Positions 27,175 to 35,213 of a stretch of 64,000 bases of DNA are shown one piece after another. The DNA is from Planctomycetaceae bacterium (GTDB lineage: Bacteria; Planctomycetota; Phycisphaerae; Phycisphaerales; Zrk34). The notes under the pieces are model-generated. The model worked only from the letters and a program-made list of their open reading frames with translations. It did no database searches and was not told the DNA's origin. Numbering within the stretch: the first letter of the stretch is position 1; each line of letters begins with the position of its first letter. The stretch spans positions 1 to 64,000 of the forward strand of contig NYZD01000168.1 of the NCBI GenBank assembly GCA_002685935.1, given 5' to 3'. Both the position numbers and the translations under genes were made by a program.

Positions 27175-28326
27175 TCAGCGACCCAGCAAGGCCAACACGA
27201 TCAGAGCCAGGCCCAGCACCGTCTGACCAATCCCGATCAGGCCCAGCCGCGTCCGCCACACCGGCGACAGATGTGCCGCCGGCCGATTGATGACGACCAA
27301 GACGTTCGTAGCCAATTCCGACAGTCGCCGCGAACCGATCGCCTCCAGCGTTGGATCAAACGTGTCGTCGGGCAATTCGTCAGTCGCCTCGACCGGCGGC
27401 GCCTCCTCCGGCTCTGACGAAGCATCCACAGCCTGCGGCGCCGGCTCCTCAGCGCCGACCGACGCCTCATCCGCATCCAGTTCCGTGGCCAGATCCGAGA
27501 AGTTACCCTCGGGCTGGACTTCCGCCGTTTCATCCGCGGCGTCCGTTGGCGCGTCCGCCGCGGCCTCGGCCGCCTGCGCCGCATCAGCCTGTTCAGCGAC
27601 CCCCGCCAACTCGTCAATCGATTCAAACTCGCCGCCCGGCAAATCATCATCATCCGTCTCGACCGTTGCCACGACCGGCGCGTCCGTATTCACCAGATCA
27701 TCAATCGATTCAAACTCAGCGCCGGGCAGATCGTCATCCTCATCACTCGCTTCCAGCGCTTCATCCGCTTTCGAGGCCAGCATCTCGTCAATCTGTTCAA
27801 TCAACACCGCATTCGAATCCGACGGCCCCCCCCCGGAATCCTCGGCCGAGACCGGCGCCTCAGTCGTTGGGGCCGTTGCCACATCCGACGTATCAACCGA
27901 TCGTGTTGACTCCACCACCGGCGCCGGTGCCGCATCCGCCCCCTGCGTCACCTCATCCACCGTGTCGAATTCACCGTCGATGCCGAGCGCATCGTCGTCC
28001 GACGCTTCTTCCGCGCCCTCACTGAGCATCGCGTTAGCCTGTTCCACCGTGTCGAAATCACCGTCGATGTCGAGCGCATCGTCGTCCGAGGTCTCTTCCG
28101 CAGCCTCATTGAGCATCGCGTCAACCTGATCCGGCACATCAGCGCTGCCGGCGGCGGCAATGTCGACCTCCCCCGCTGCCGGCTTCACCGGCTCATCAGC
28201 GGGCGCCCCCGCCTCCGGTGCCGCGCCCTCTGGCACGACCGCCTCACCTTCAGTCAAAGGTGCTTCAGCGATTTCCTCAAGCAGCTCGTCAATCCGGGCC
28301 TCAATGTCACCGGCGTTTTCGTCCAC
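27175..28326 (-). CDS. Highly acidic repeat protein with C-terminal membrane anchor
   Basis: This protein of about 383 residues starts at the GTG at 28326, with AGGAG 8 nt upstream; a TTG reading is longer by 6 residues. It is dominated by Asp, Glu, Ala and Ser. A loose repeat recurs: a VDAMLNEAAEE-type helix followed by DDDALDIDGDFDTVEQ. Related copies read IDEMLASKADE, then DEDDDLPGAEFESIDDL, and DDDDLPGGEFESIDELA. The C-terminal 25 residues (LGLIGIGQTVLGLALIVLALLGR) form one hydrophobic segment, suggesting a tail anchor with the acidic part in the cytoplasm. A run of nine C (27827-27835) encodes GGG in frame. No known family is recognised. Confidence 0.6.
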   Translation of the reverse strand: MDENAGDIEARIDELLEEIAEAPLTEGEAVVPEGAAPEAGAPADEPVKPAAGEVDIAAAGSADVPDQVDAMLNEAAEETSDDDALDIDGDFDTVEQANAMLSEGAEEASDDDALGIDGEFDTVDEVTQGADAAPAPVVESTRSVDTSDVATAPTTEAPVSAEDSGGGPSDSNAVLIEQIDEMLASKADEALEASDEDDDLPGAEFESIDDLVNTDAPVVATVETDDDDLPGGEFESIDELAGVAEQADAAQAAEAAADAPTDAADETAEVQPEGNFSDLATELDADEASVGAEEPAPQAVDASSEPEEAPPVEATDELPDDTFDPTLEAIGSRRLSELATNVLVVINRPAAHLSPVWRTRLGLIGIGQTVLGLALIVLALLGR

Positions 28327-28432
28327 CGTGTGTGCTCCTGCCAAGATCGCATCCGTCGATACAATTGGGCCTCAACCAGACCCGCACGAGTTATCGGCCC
28401 GATCCAAACGCCACTTAACCCCGAATCGAACC

Positions 28433-29131
28433 ATGCCCGCACCCAGATTCTACTGCACCAATATCGGTCATCACTCGGCGGAGATTGACGACGACGAAGC
28501 CACACACGCCCGTCGCGTCCTCCGCCTCACCCCCGGTGCCCGGGTCGAACTGTTCGACGGTCGGGGTACGTTCGCCGTCGGCGAGGTCCAATCCGTTGCC
28601 AAATCAATGTTTGTGCAGATCGATGATCGCCGGACCCTCCCTCCCCAACGCCCACGGATCGATCTGGCCGTCGCGATCCCCAAAGGCGACCGGGCCGCAG
28701 TGCTGGTCGAAAAGGCCGCCGAACTCGGGGCCGACCGTCTTATCCCAATGATCACCGACCGCAGTGTCGTCAACCCAGGCTCGGGCAAACGCCAACGGTT
28801 CGAGCGCATCGCCCTCGAAGCCGCCAAACAGTGCAATCGCCCCTGGCTCATGCAGATCGCGCCGCCCATCGCATTCAGTCAACTGCTCGACGACACCGAC
28901 GCGGACCTGCGATTGATCGCCGACACGAGCGCCAACAGTGAACCGGCGAAGCCGCAGATCGCATCAGATGCTTCGATCATCATACTCATCGGCCCCGAAG
29001 GCGGGTGGACCGATCTCGAGCGCCGAGCAGCTCGCGACGCCGGCTTCACGCCCTGGCACTTCGCCCCCCACGTGCTCCGCATTGAAACCGCCGCCATCGC
29101 CGCGTTGGCCATCCTCCGCTACGGCGCGTAG
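28433..29131 (+). CDS. rsmE: 16S rRNA (uracil1498-N3)-methyltransferase
   Basis: The 232-residue protein is a SPOUT-class methyltransferase that modifies U1498 of 16S rRNA. The PUA-like N-terminus (ATHARRVLRLTPGARVELFDGRG), the KGDRAAVLVEKAAELG helix, the ITDRSVV loop and the SAM knot motifs IGPEGGWTDLE and LRIETAAIAAL are all seen. The start at 28433 gives the standard length. It is divergent from the acidic repeat protein with an 88-nt promoter region between them. Confidence 0.95.
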   Translation: MPAPRFYCTNIGHHSAEIDDDEATHARRVLRLTPGARVELFDGRGTFAVGEVQSVAKSMFVQIDDRRTLPPQRPRIDLAVAIPKGDRAAVLVEKAAELGADRLIPMITDRSVVNPGSGKRQRFERIALEAAKQCNRPWLMQIAPPIAFSQLLDDTDADLRLIADTSANSEPAKPQIASDASIIILIGPEGGWTDLERRAARDAGFTPWHFAPHVLRIETAAIAALAILRYGA

Positions 29132-29176
29132 GGTTGTGTAACATCGCCATGCCGCCGAGCTCTGGGAGGTCCGCCC

Positions 29177-30391
29177 GTGAAACCAACACCAATCGCCCTG
29201 ATGATCGTATCGGTGACACTGTTGTCGGTGACCGCCCCGACCCGTGCACTGGACGACGCAGCCAGAGCCGAGGGTCGCGCCGCGGTCAAACGCGCCATCG
29301 AATTCCTCCGCGCCACCCAGCAGCCCGAAGGATGCTGGACGCCCCAGCCCGGCCCCGCCGTCACCGCCCTCGTCGCCGCCGGCATGCTCCGCAGTCCCAC
29401 CATCGATCGCAAAGATCCGACCGTCGCCAAAGCCATCGACTACATCCTCGCCCACCAACAGGACGACGGCGGCATCTACAACCGCATCCTCGCCAACTAC
29501 AACACGTCAATCGCACTGATGGCCCTGGGGATGATCGACGACGATCCGCGCATCAAGAGAGTCGTCACCCGCGCTCAGAACTTCCTTCGCGACCTACAGT
29601 GGTCCGATCAGACCGACCCATCCGGCGACCCCATCAACACCGATCATCCCTGGTTTGGCGGGGCCGGCTACGGCAGGCACGGACGTCCCGACCTGTCCAA
29701 CACCCAGATCATGCTCGAAGGGCTTTACGACTCAGGCCTCGAATGCGATGACCCCGCGTTCATCCGCGCCCTGGCGTTCATCACCCGGTGTCAAGGCGCC
29801 AAAAGCAACACCCGTTACGCCGACCGCATCGCGCCCGATGGCGGGTTTGTCTACGCCACCAGCGAAGACAAGCAATCCATCGGGGTACCCCAATCACCCG
29901 CCGGCAAGATGACCGACGAACACGGCGTCAGCCGCCTGCGCACCTACGGATCAATGACCTACGCCGGCTTCAAAAGCTACCTCTACGCCAAACTCAAACC
30001 CAAAGACCCCCGCGTCCTCGACGCCATCAAATGGATCCGCGCCAACTACACGCTCGACAAGAACCCGCGCATGGGCATGCAGGGCTACTACTACTATCTG
30101 CACACCTTTGCCCGTGCCATGCACGCATGGGGCAAACCCACCATCACCACAGCCGATGGCAAGATCCATGACTGGCGCGCCGACCTGATCGTCGCGCTGG
30201 CCAAGCGCCAGAATGACAACGGCTCATGGGTCAACCCCGCCGACCGCTGGATGGAATCCGACGCGAATCTCGTCACTGCCTATGCCCTGCTCGCGCTTCA
30301 GTTTGCGCTGGAGGAGACTCCAAAAACCCGCCCCGGACCATCGCCGACTCCCGATTCAACCTTGACCGATGGCGGGCCAAACATAGAATAG
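29177..30391 (+). CDS. Secreted alpha/alpha-toroid protein, prenyltransferase/squalene-oxidase repeat-like
   Basis: The 404-residue protein starts at a GTG with GGGAGG 7 nt upstream. The signal peptide (MKPTPIALMIVSVTLLSVTAPTRA by position) is followed by helix pairs with QxxxGxW-like turns: AIEFLRATQQPEGCWTP, YILAHQQDDGGIY, and a late LAKRQNDNGSWVN. These repeats match the (alpha/alpha)6 barrel of terpene cyclases and protein prenyltransferases. It carries no DXDD catalytic motif that I could find, and secretion argues against lipid cyclisation. Such proteins are abundant in planctomycetes with unknown function. Confidence 0.75.
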   Translation: MKPTPIALMIVSVTLLSVTAPTRALDDAARAEGRAAVKRAIEFLRATQQPEGCWTPQPGPAVTALVAAGMLRSPTIDRKDPTVAKAIDYILAHQQDDGGIYNRILANYNTSIALMALGMIDDDPRIKRVVTRAQNFLRDLQWSDQTDPSGDPINTDHPWFGGAGYGRHGRPDLSNTQIMLEGLYDSGLECDDPAFIRALAFITRCQGAKSNTRYADRIAPDGGFVYATSEDKQSIGVPQSPAGKMTDEHGVSRLRTYGSMTYAGFKSYLYAKLKPKDPRVLDAIKWIRANYTLDKNPRMGMQGYYYYLHTFARAMHAWGKPTITTADGKIHDWRADLIVALAKRQNDNGSWVNPADRWMESDANLVTAYALLALQFALEETPKTRPGPSPTPDSTLTDGGPNIE

Positions 30392-30471
30392 ATAATTCAG
30401 ATGTGTATATCCGTTTATTTCCATGCGCCCGCGAGTCTGTTCGGGAAAGCCGACACGGAGGAAGCGTCGTG

Positions 30472-31260
30472 ATGATCCGGACCACACTGCTTGCCGCCGT
30501 CATCGTCGCCGCGATCAACACCTCGGCGTTCGCGGTGAACCCTCATTTCACCGTGCACACCTTCAAAGACCCCAACGCAGCCCAACAGGTGAAAGTTGAC
30601 GGCCGAAAAGCCCTGCGCATGAAGTCCGAGGGAGAACTGCCGCTGAGCATCAACCTCTCGGGGGCGTCGGTGATCTGGTACCCCAAGCATGAGGTGCTCT
30701 GGAAGGATGTCTCGCACATCGAAGCCGTCTACAAGGGCGAGCGGGGCGGCATCGGCGGCGGGGCGCCGCTCTTCACCGCCCTGCTTGATCTCAACCGCAA
30801 CGGTGAGATCGACGTCGATTACGATCCCAACACCGACACCTGGACCATCGAAGACGGCACCGTGTCCGCCTACTGGGGCTCAGGCGTCGCCCCGTGGCGC
30901 GAACCGTTCTCCGGCGACTGGGAGTCGACCGGCAACGTAATCACCGATGGCGCCGCGCGCTGGGACAGCGGCATGCCCGGTAGCCCGTTCCCCTCACCCC
31001 AGACCTATGCTGACACTCTGGCTTACGCCGGCGATCTGCAGGTGTTGTGGCTCGGCATCGACCTGGAATCCGGCTGGTTCGAGGACAACGAACCCGACGA
31101 CATCGTGCAGATGCTCGTCAGCGAGATCAATTTCCAAGGGATGCAATGGGGCGGCGGCGGGGCGTTCGCCGAGGTGATGATTATCCCCGAGCCGACCACA
31201 TTTGCCATCTTTGGCGCCGCGGGACTCGGCGCGTTCGCGCGCCGCCGCCACCGCGGTTGA
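30472..31260 (+). CDS. PEP-CTERM sorting-domain secreted protein
   Basis: The 262-residue protein has a signal peptide (IRTTLLAAVIVAAINTSAFA) and a C-terminal tail IPEPTTFAIFGAAGLG followed by a basic cluster FARRRHRG. This Pro-Glu-Pro motif, hydrophobic helix and Arg-rich end define PEP-CTERM proteins, which are recognised by an exosortase and attached outside the cell. The mature part is beta-rich with a DLNRNGEIDVDYD Ca2+-loop-like segment. It has no recognised enzymatic domain. The ATG at 30472 has GGAGG 10 nt upstream; a GTG 3 nt earlier is also possible. Confidence 0.8.
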   Translation: MIRTTLLAAVIVAAINTSAFAVNPHFTVHTFKDPNAAQQVKVDGRKALRMKSEGELPLSINLSGASVIWYPKHEVLWKDVSHIEAVYKGERGGIGGGAPLFTALLDLNRNGEIDVDYDPNTDTWTIEDGTVSAYWGSGVAPWREPFSGDWESTGNVITDGAARWDSGMPGSPFPSPQTYADTLAYAGDLQVLWLGIDLESGWFEDNEPDDIVQMLVSEINFQGMQWGGGGAFAEVMIIPEPTTFAIFGAAGLGAFARRRHRG

Positions 31261-31314
31261 CGCGCTGTTGCCTTGATCTGACTCAGACCACCAGGAATTG
31301 ATTTCGATCTTGGT

Positions 31315-32678
31315 TCACGCCGACCGGCGCGACCGTCGACCCAGCGCCGGGACGATCAACGCGATTCCCCCCATCCACACCGCCGCCGGATTCGGCACCG
31401 CCAGTGACGTTCCGGACAGTCCACCCCCGCCGCTCGGGGTCCACTGTGAGCCGACAATCGCCATGTCCGCGATGTCCACAATCCCGTCCCGGTTGGCGTC
31501 CGCATGGTGGGGCCACACGCCCGCCGTCCCCCACTGGGTCCCGAGCAGAGCGAAATCCGACACGTCCACCACCCCGTCCAGATTCAGATCGCCTGCCACG
31601 TGGTTGTAAGTCTCGCGCAGGTACTCCCAAGCATACCGCTCGCCGATCTCGATGTAAGCCGGGCCGTCATAGTGCAATTCGTTGAACAGCGGGATGTCAT
31701 CAATGTCAACGGAGATGCTGCCGTGCGGATCGTCGTCAGCAAAGCCGTCCATGGCGTTGCGCACGTTGATCAGGTTGGGCTCCCATTCGCTGCGCAGACC
31801 CCACGCCGTGCTCCCCTCGATGTTCCAGCCGATGCGCGTCAACACAGCCGGAAAATCAAACCCGTCAATTCCCTCAGACCCGTCGAATACGCCGCCACGT
31901 CGTCCTCCGGCACGCCGGGATAGTCGGGCTGACCATCGTCATCCAGATCCCACCATTCCGTCCGCGGCGTCCAGCCCGTGATCAGGTCATCCAACCATTG
32001 ACGATAGTTCTCGCCGCCCAATGGTGTTGCCACGTCACCTTCGCCCTGCCACCACACCAGCCCATCGACCGTGTACGGATCCGTCAGGTCCGCCAGCGCC
32101 GCCGTCACCCGATCAGTCAACGCCGTGTGTAGAAACCCCTCGGCGTACGGCGGGCTGCCGGTCGCCGCGGGCTGGGAGTCGCGCCCGCCCGGATTCCATT
32201 CAAGCTGCAATTGCGTGGCGCTCTTCTTGACCTTGATGATTCCCACGCGGTCCTGGATGCCGTGCGCACGTAGGTAGTTGGTGACCCGCCACGCGAAAAT
32301 GTGTTCCTGTGAGATGTGCTCATGCGTCCAGTGCGTCTGGCCGACATTCAGCACCGCATCAAGTGGCACCCAGCCGTCTGATTCGTCCACCCCGCTGGGC
32401 AGCAGATGACGCTCGTACGAATAAAGCACATCATTATCCGGACCATCCAGCCAATTTTTGAATGCACCCCCCTCATAGCTGTAGAAATCGAGCGGCTCGA
32501 CGCTCCAGGAAAGATTCGACTGACCGGCAAAGATGAACACCTGAACCGGCGTATTCGCGACCGTTGGCGCCGCGGGCACCAGAACGGCGCCCGCCAGAAT
32601 CAATGCACTCACCACGCACAACCGGTATGGGGCACGCCAATGAGTCCGGCGCATCCCATCGCCGGCGGCTCGAACCAT
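31315..32678 (-). pseudogene. SASA-family acetylesterase with dockerin-like repeats, frame-disrupted
   Basis: Two overlapping frames encode one protein. The 5' frame (32678 to 31839) has a signal peptide, the esterase nucleophile block VFIFAGQSNL and VWWQGEGD. The 3' frame (to 31315) continues with LTRIGWNIEG, the catalytic-His-like ELHYDGPAYIEIGERYA, two EF-hand dockerin-like repeats (DLNLDGVVDVSDFALLG, DANRDGIVDIADMAIVG) and a VPNPAAVWMGG sorting tail with basic end. The shift is at about 31853-31863; adding one base to the GGG restores LRELTGFDFPAVLTRIG. The site reads GGGTTTG, a slippery-type heptamer, so programmed -1 frameshifting is an alternative to mutation or sequence error. The enzyme would deacetylate sugars outside the cell. 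Confidence 0.75.
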
Positions 32679-32690
32679 GCATGTATTGTA
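32679..32690 (-). promoter_or_regulatory. Candidate -10 hexamer of a leaderless esterase transcript
   Basis: On the minus strand TACAAT (32690-32685) is followed by 6 nt and the ATG at 32678. The spacing is the same as for trmB, folP and exbD. Confidence 0.4.
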
Positions 32691-32759
32691 CCCGACTCCG
32701 GAAGATCGAGCACTACATTATCCAGAAATCCACGCCGCATATCAGATAAAAATAGACGA

Positions 32760-34113
32760 TTAATTCGATGTGTCTTGTGGCGCTCCTCCGGCTCGCCAGG
32801 TTCCGCGACCCGAGCACAGCACCAGCACAATCACCCCTGATGCCACCGACAGGCCCCCCGGCAGGGGAACTGAAGCCGCCCCCTCCGAACTCGGACCCGC
32901 CGAAGTCGACCAGCCGCCGCCGACGAGCGCCAAATCCGCAATATCAATCACACCATCAAAATTGATATCCGCATTGAGCATGAGACGACCCGGTGTCGAC
33001 CATTGACCGCCCACCAGTCCCAAATCTGCGACGTCAATCACGCCGTCCGCGTTGACGTCCGGATCGGCCGTCCCGGCGATCCAGCCCGTGACCGGATCAA
33101 ACCACAGCGCCGCATGCGCATTTAATCCCGACTCATTAAAGTGAACGCCGATTCGATACTCAGAACCCAGCGTGTCCGTGTTCGCCCCTTCAAACACCAG
33201 CGGATCACCGTTGATCACGATCTGCTGACCGGCCTGATTCGTTACCAGCGCCACGCCCCAGGGGATATCGGTTTGTGCAGCCGTGCGCGATTGGGCGATC
33301 AAGCTGTTTAGATCATCTGCGTAGTCCTGCGCCGGGGTCGACGCATCGCTTTCGCCCTGATGCCAAAGCACCGCGCGGGCGCGCCCTTGCCCAAACACTT
33401 CCATGGCCTTGGTCAGTCGCTCGTTCAACACGTTGTTGGCATCAGCCCACTGCTCGACCTTGGTGCTGCCCACAGCCGTGCCGGTGAACCCGATCGGCAC
33501 GTCGAAGTGTGCGGCGAGCAGGTCGCCCAATTCCGGCCATGGACTGCCCCCCCCACCCGGTACTGATGGGCTGTGGGTCCGTTGCAAATGCCCACTCGCC
33601 CGTTTCCGCCCAGTTGTCACGGTAGGGCGGAAACGGTGGGGGAAAGTCCAAGGCATGGGCCGTTACGCGTTCGTCATCGGGTGTCTGTTTCGGGCTGCCG
33701 TGACTCCCCGCGTTCGATTGCCCCGCGATCACGAACATCTCGCCCACGCCGACGCGCTCGATCGTCGCCGTATCCGGGTCCAGCGTCGATCGCACCTCAA
33801 TGTCGTACCACCCCCGAAGCACCGGCAGCCCACCATCAAACGTGCCGTCCGCCGCCGTCGCGATCGCCTGCCACTCCGTCGCGATCCCTGAATCATCACG
33901 CGGAACAGCGCGCGCCTCAGCCACTGACCCCGCCAGGGATGTGCCCGATACCGGCACCCACGCCTTGTTACGTGCATCGCGCTGATGGACCGACCACTCC
34001 AACGGCCCAGTCACAATCGCCGCCGCGTCAAGCGCGCCAATCCCAGCGACCCATAGCACACCACTCGCGCAAACCACTCGCGCCGCCGCCCGGCAGCCCC
34101 ATCGAATTGACAT
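32760..34113 (-). pseudogene. SASA-family acetylesterase with dockerin-like repeats, disrupted at an 8-G run
   Basis: The 5' frame (34113 to 33442) has a signal peptide, an N-terminal beta domain (EWSVHQRDARNKAWVPVSG, LRGWYDIEVRS), then GEMFVIAGQSNAGSHG. The 3' frame (to 32760) continues with SPWPELGDLLAAHF, VLWHQGESDAS and VHFNESGLNAHAALWF. It also carries two dockerin-like repeats (DVNADGVIDVADLGLVG, DINFDGVIDIADLALVG) and a VPLPGGLS sorting tail. The frame changes at 33547-33554: eight G on the coding strand where seven would read GWGGSPWPELGDL. The start has AGGGG 6 nt upstream. It is a paralogue of the disrupted gene next to it, 81 nt away. Confidence 0.78.
33547..33554. repeat. 8-base poly-C tract at the frame break of the esterase gene
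   Basis: Eight C on the plus strand are eight G in the gene. Removing one base restores the reading frame and the conserved esterase block. Confidence 0.85.
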
Positions 34114-34454
34114 GTCAAACCCCTAAGAGCGGGCGCAGGAAGGGAACCGGACCCCTTGTTCCCGTCAGCACCCCGGGCCCCGTGTGGACCTTCGCTCCCA
34201 AGGTATCAGGCAATGGCGCGCCCCCGCAATACACACTTCACGGTATTCTGGCGTACCCAATTGACCTGACATCGATCGCCGGCGGGCCGCCGAATTCCCC
34301 TTTTTGACACGCCCGACATCACCGGGCCCAATCCGCCCTCGCCTCGATACCAGGACCCCAGCCCCACGCGATCCATGGGAATCCCCCGCCACGGACATGC
34401 CCGACTGGCCGCCGCCCCCCTTGTAACGCATCCGCCCCGCCCCTCACATCAGCT
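34114..34454. other. Intergenic region between the esterase gene and the DUF4159 gene
   Basis: This gap of about 340 nt is GC-rich and G/C-run-rich, and both flanking genes lie on the minus strand. A TTGACA occurs near 34304 on the plus strand without a partner. I see no gene, no clear terminator and no repeat in it. Confidence 0.4.
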
Positions 34455-35153
34455 TCAGTGCGTCAGTGCGTACGCCAGCAGATTCACGTTGAGTTGCTTC
34501 GCCGACCGAATCTCATTGCCCCCACAACAACAGCAATCCTCCTCCGCGTTGCCCGTGTCGTTCAATCCGTCCGGCGAATAAATCAGCACGATCCGATCGT
34601 CCAGCGTGAGCCCTTCCAGATGCGGCAGCTTGTTGTCGCCGCTCTTGTATTTCGATGACGTAATGTCATACACCGTGTGAAACACCTCGTGCCCGCCGTC
34701 GAGCCGTTCCAATGCCTTCGCGGCAAACACCCGCGCGATCTCGCGCTCAAAGCTCTCGTTCCATGATTCGGAACTGCATCCCGCCGACGCCACGATGAAC
34801 CCGCCCGCTTCCAGATACGTCCGCATCTGTTGGCGCTGCGCCTCGGTCAGCGTGAATTCACCCTCGCCCGTCATGATCGCGAATGGATAATCAAACAGAC
34901 CCGCCGATTCCAATCGAACCGGCCTGAACACCGGATCCGTCCGAATCTGCGTATCCGCCTCCATCTGTTCAAGAAATTGACTTGCGAAACATTCCGATGC
35001 CTTGTTCTTGCCATAGATCAGACTGGCGCACCGTACCACCGGCGGCCCACCCACCGAGCGACTCAAAGCATCCGTCTTCAACCCCGATGTCACGCCCAAC
35101 AACGCCGCGATCAGCGAGATCATCACCGCCCGTCGCAATAGATGATGTGTCAT
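34455..35153 (-). CDS. DUF4159 domain protein
   Basis: The 232-residue protein has a signal peptide (VMISLIAALLGVTSG) and the DUF4159 fold. The block PFAIMTGEGEFTLTEAQRQQMRTYLEAGGFIVAS is the core (positions about 90-125), and a DRIVLIYSPDGLN segment follows. DUF4159 is related to glutamine-amidotransferase-like domains and is typical of the end of MoxR/VWA operons in planctomycetes. An unusual run of four cysteines (EEDCCCCGGNE) sits near the C-terminus. The start MTHHLL has AGGGG upstream; an ATG 6 residues earlier is possible. It is the last gene of the operon, 60 nt after its neighbour. Confidence 0.8.
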   Translation of the reverse strand: MTHHLLRRAVMISLIAALLGVTSGLKTDALSRSVGGPPVVRCASLIYGKNKASECFASQFLEQMEADTQIRTDPVFRPVRLESAGLFDYPFAIMTGEGEFTLTEAQRQQMRTYLEAGGFIVASAGCSSESWNESFEREIARVFAAKALERLDGGHEVFHTVYDITSSKYKSGDNKLPHLEGLTLDDRIVLIYSPDGLNDTGNAEEDCCCCGGNEIRSAKQLNVNLLAYALTH

Positions 35154-35213
35154 GGACGGACCCCTATTCATCAGCCAGCCGCTTCATTATAGACCCACAC
35201 CCGCGCACCCCGC

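Noticed and set aside
27287-28129. Ser/Ala-rich frame on the plus strand opposite the acidic repeat protein
   Set aside because: It mirrors the acidic repeats of the real gene, lacks a ribosome binding site and has no recognisable domain.
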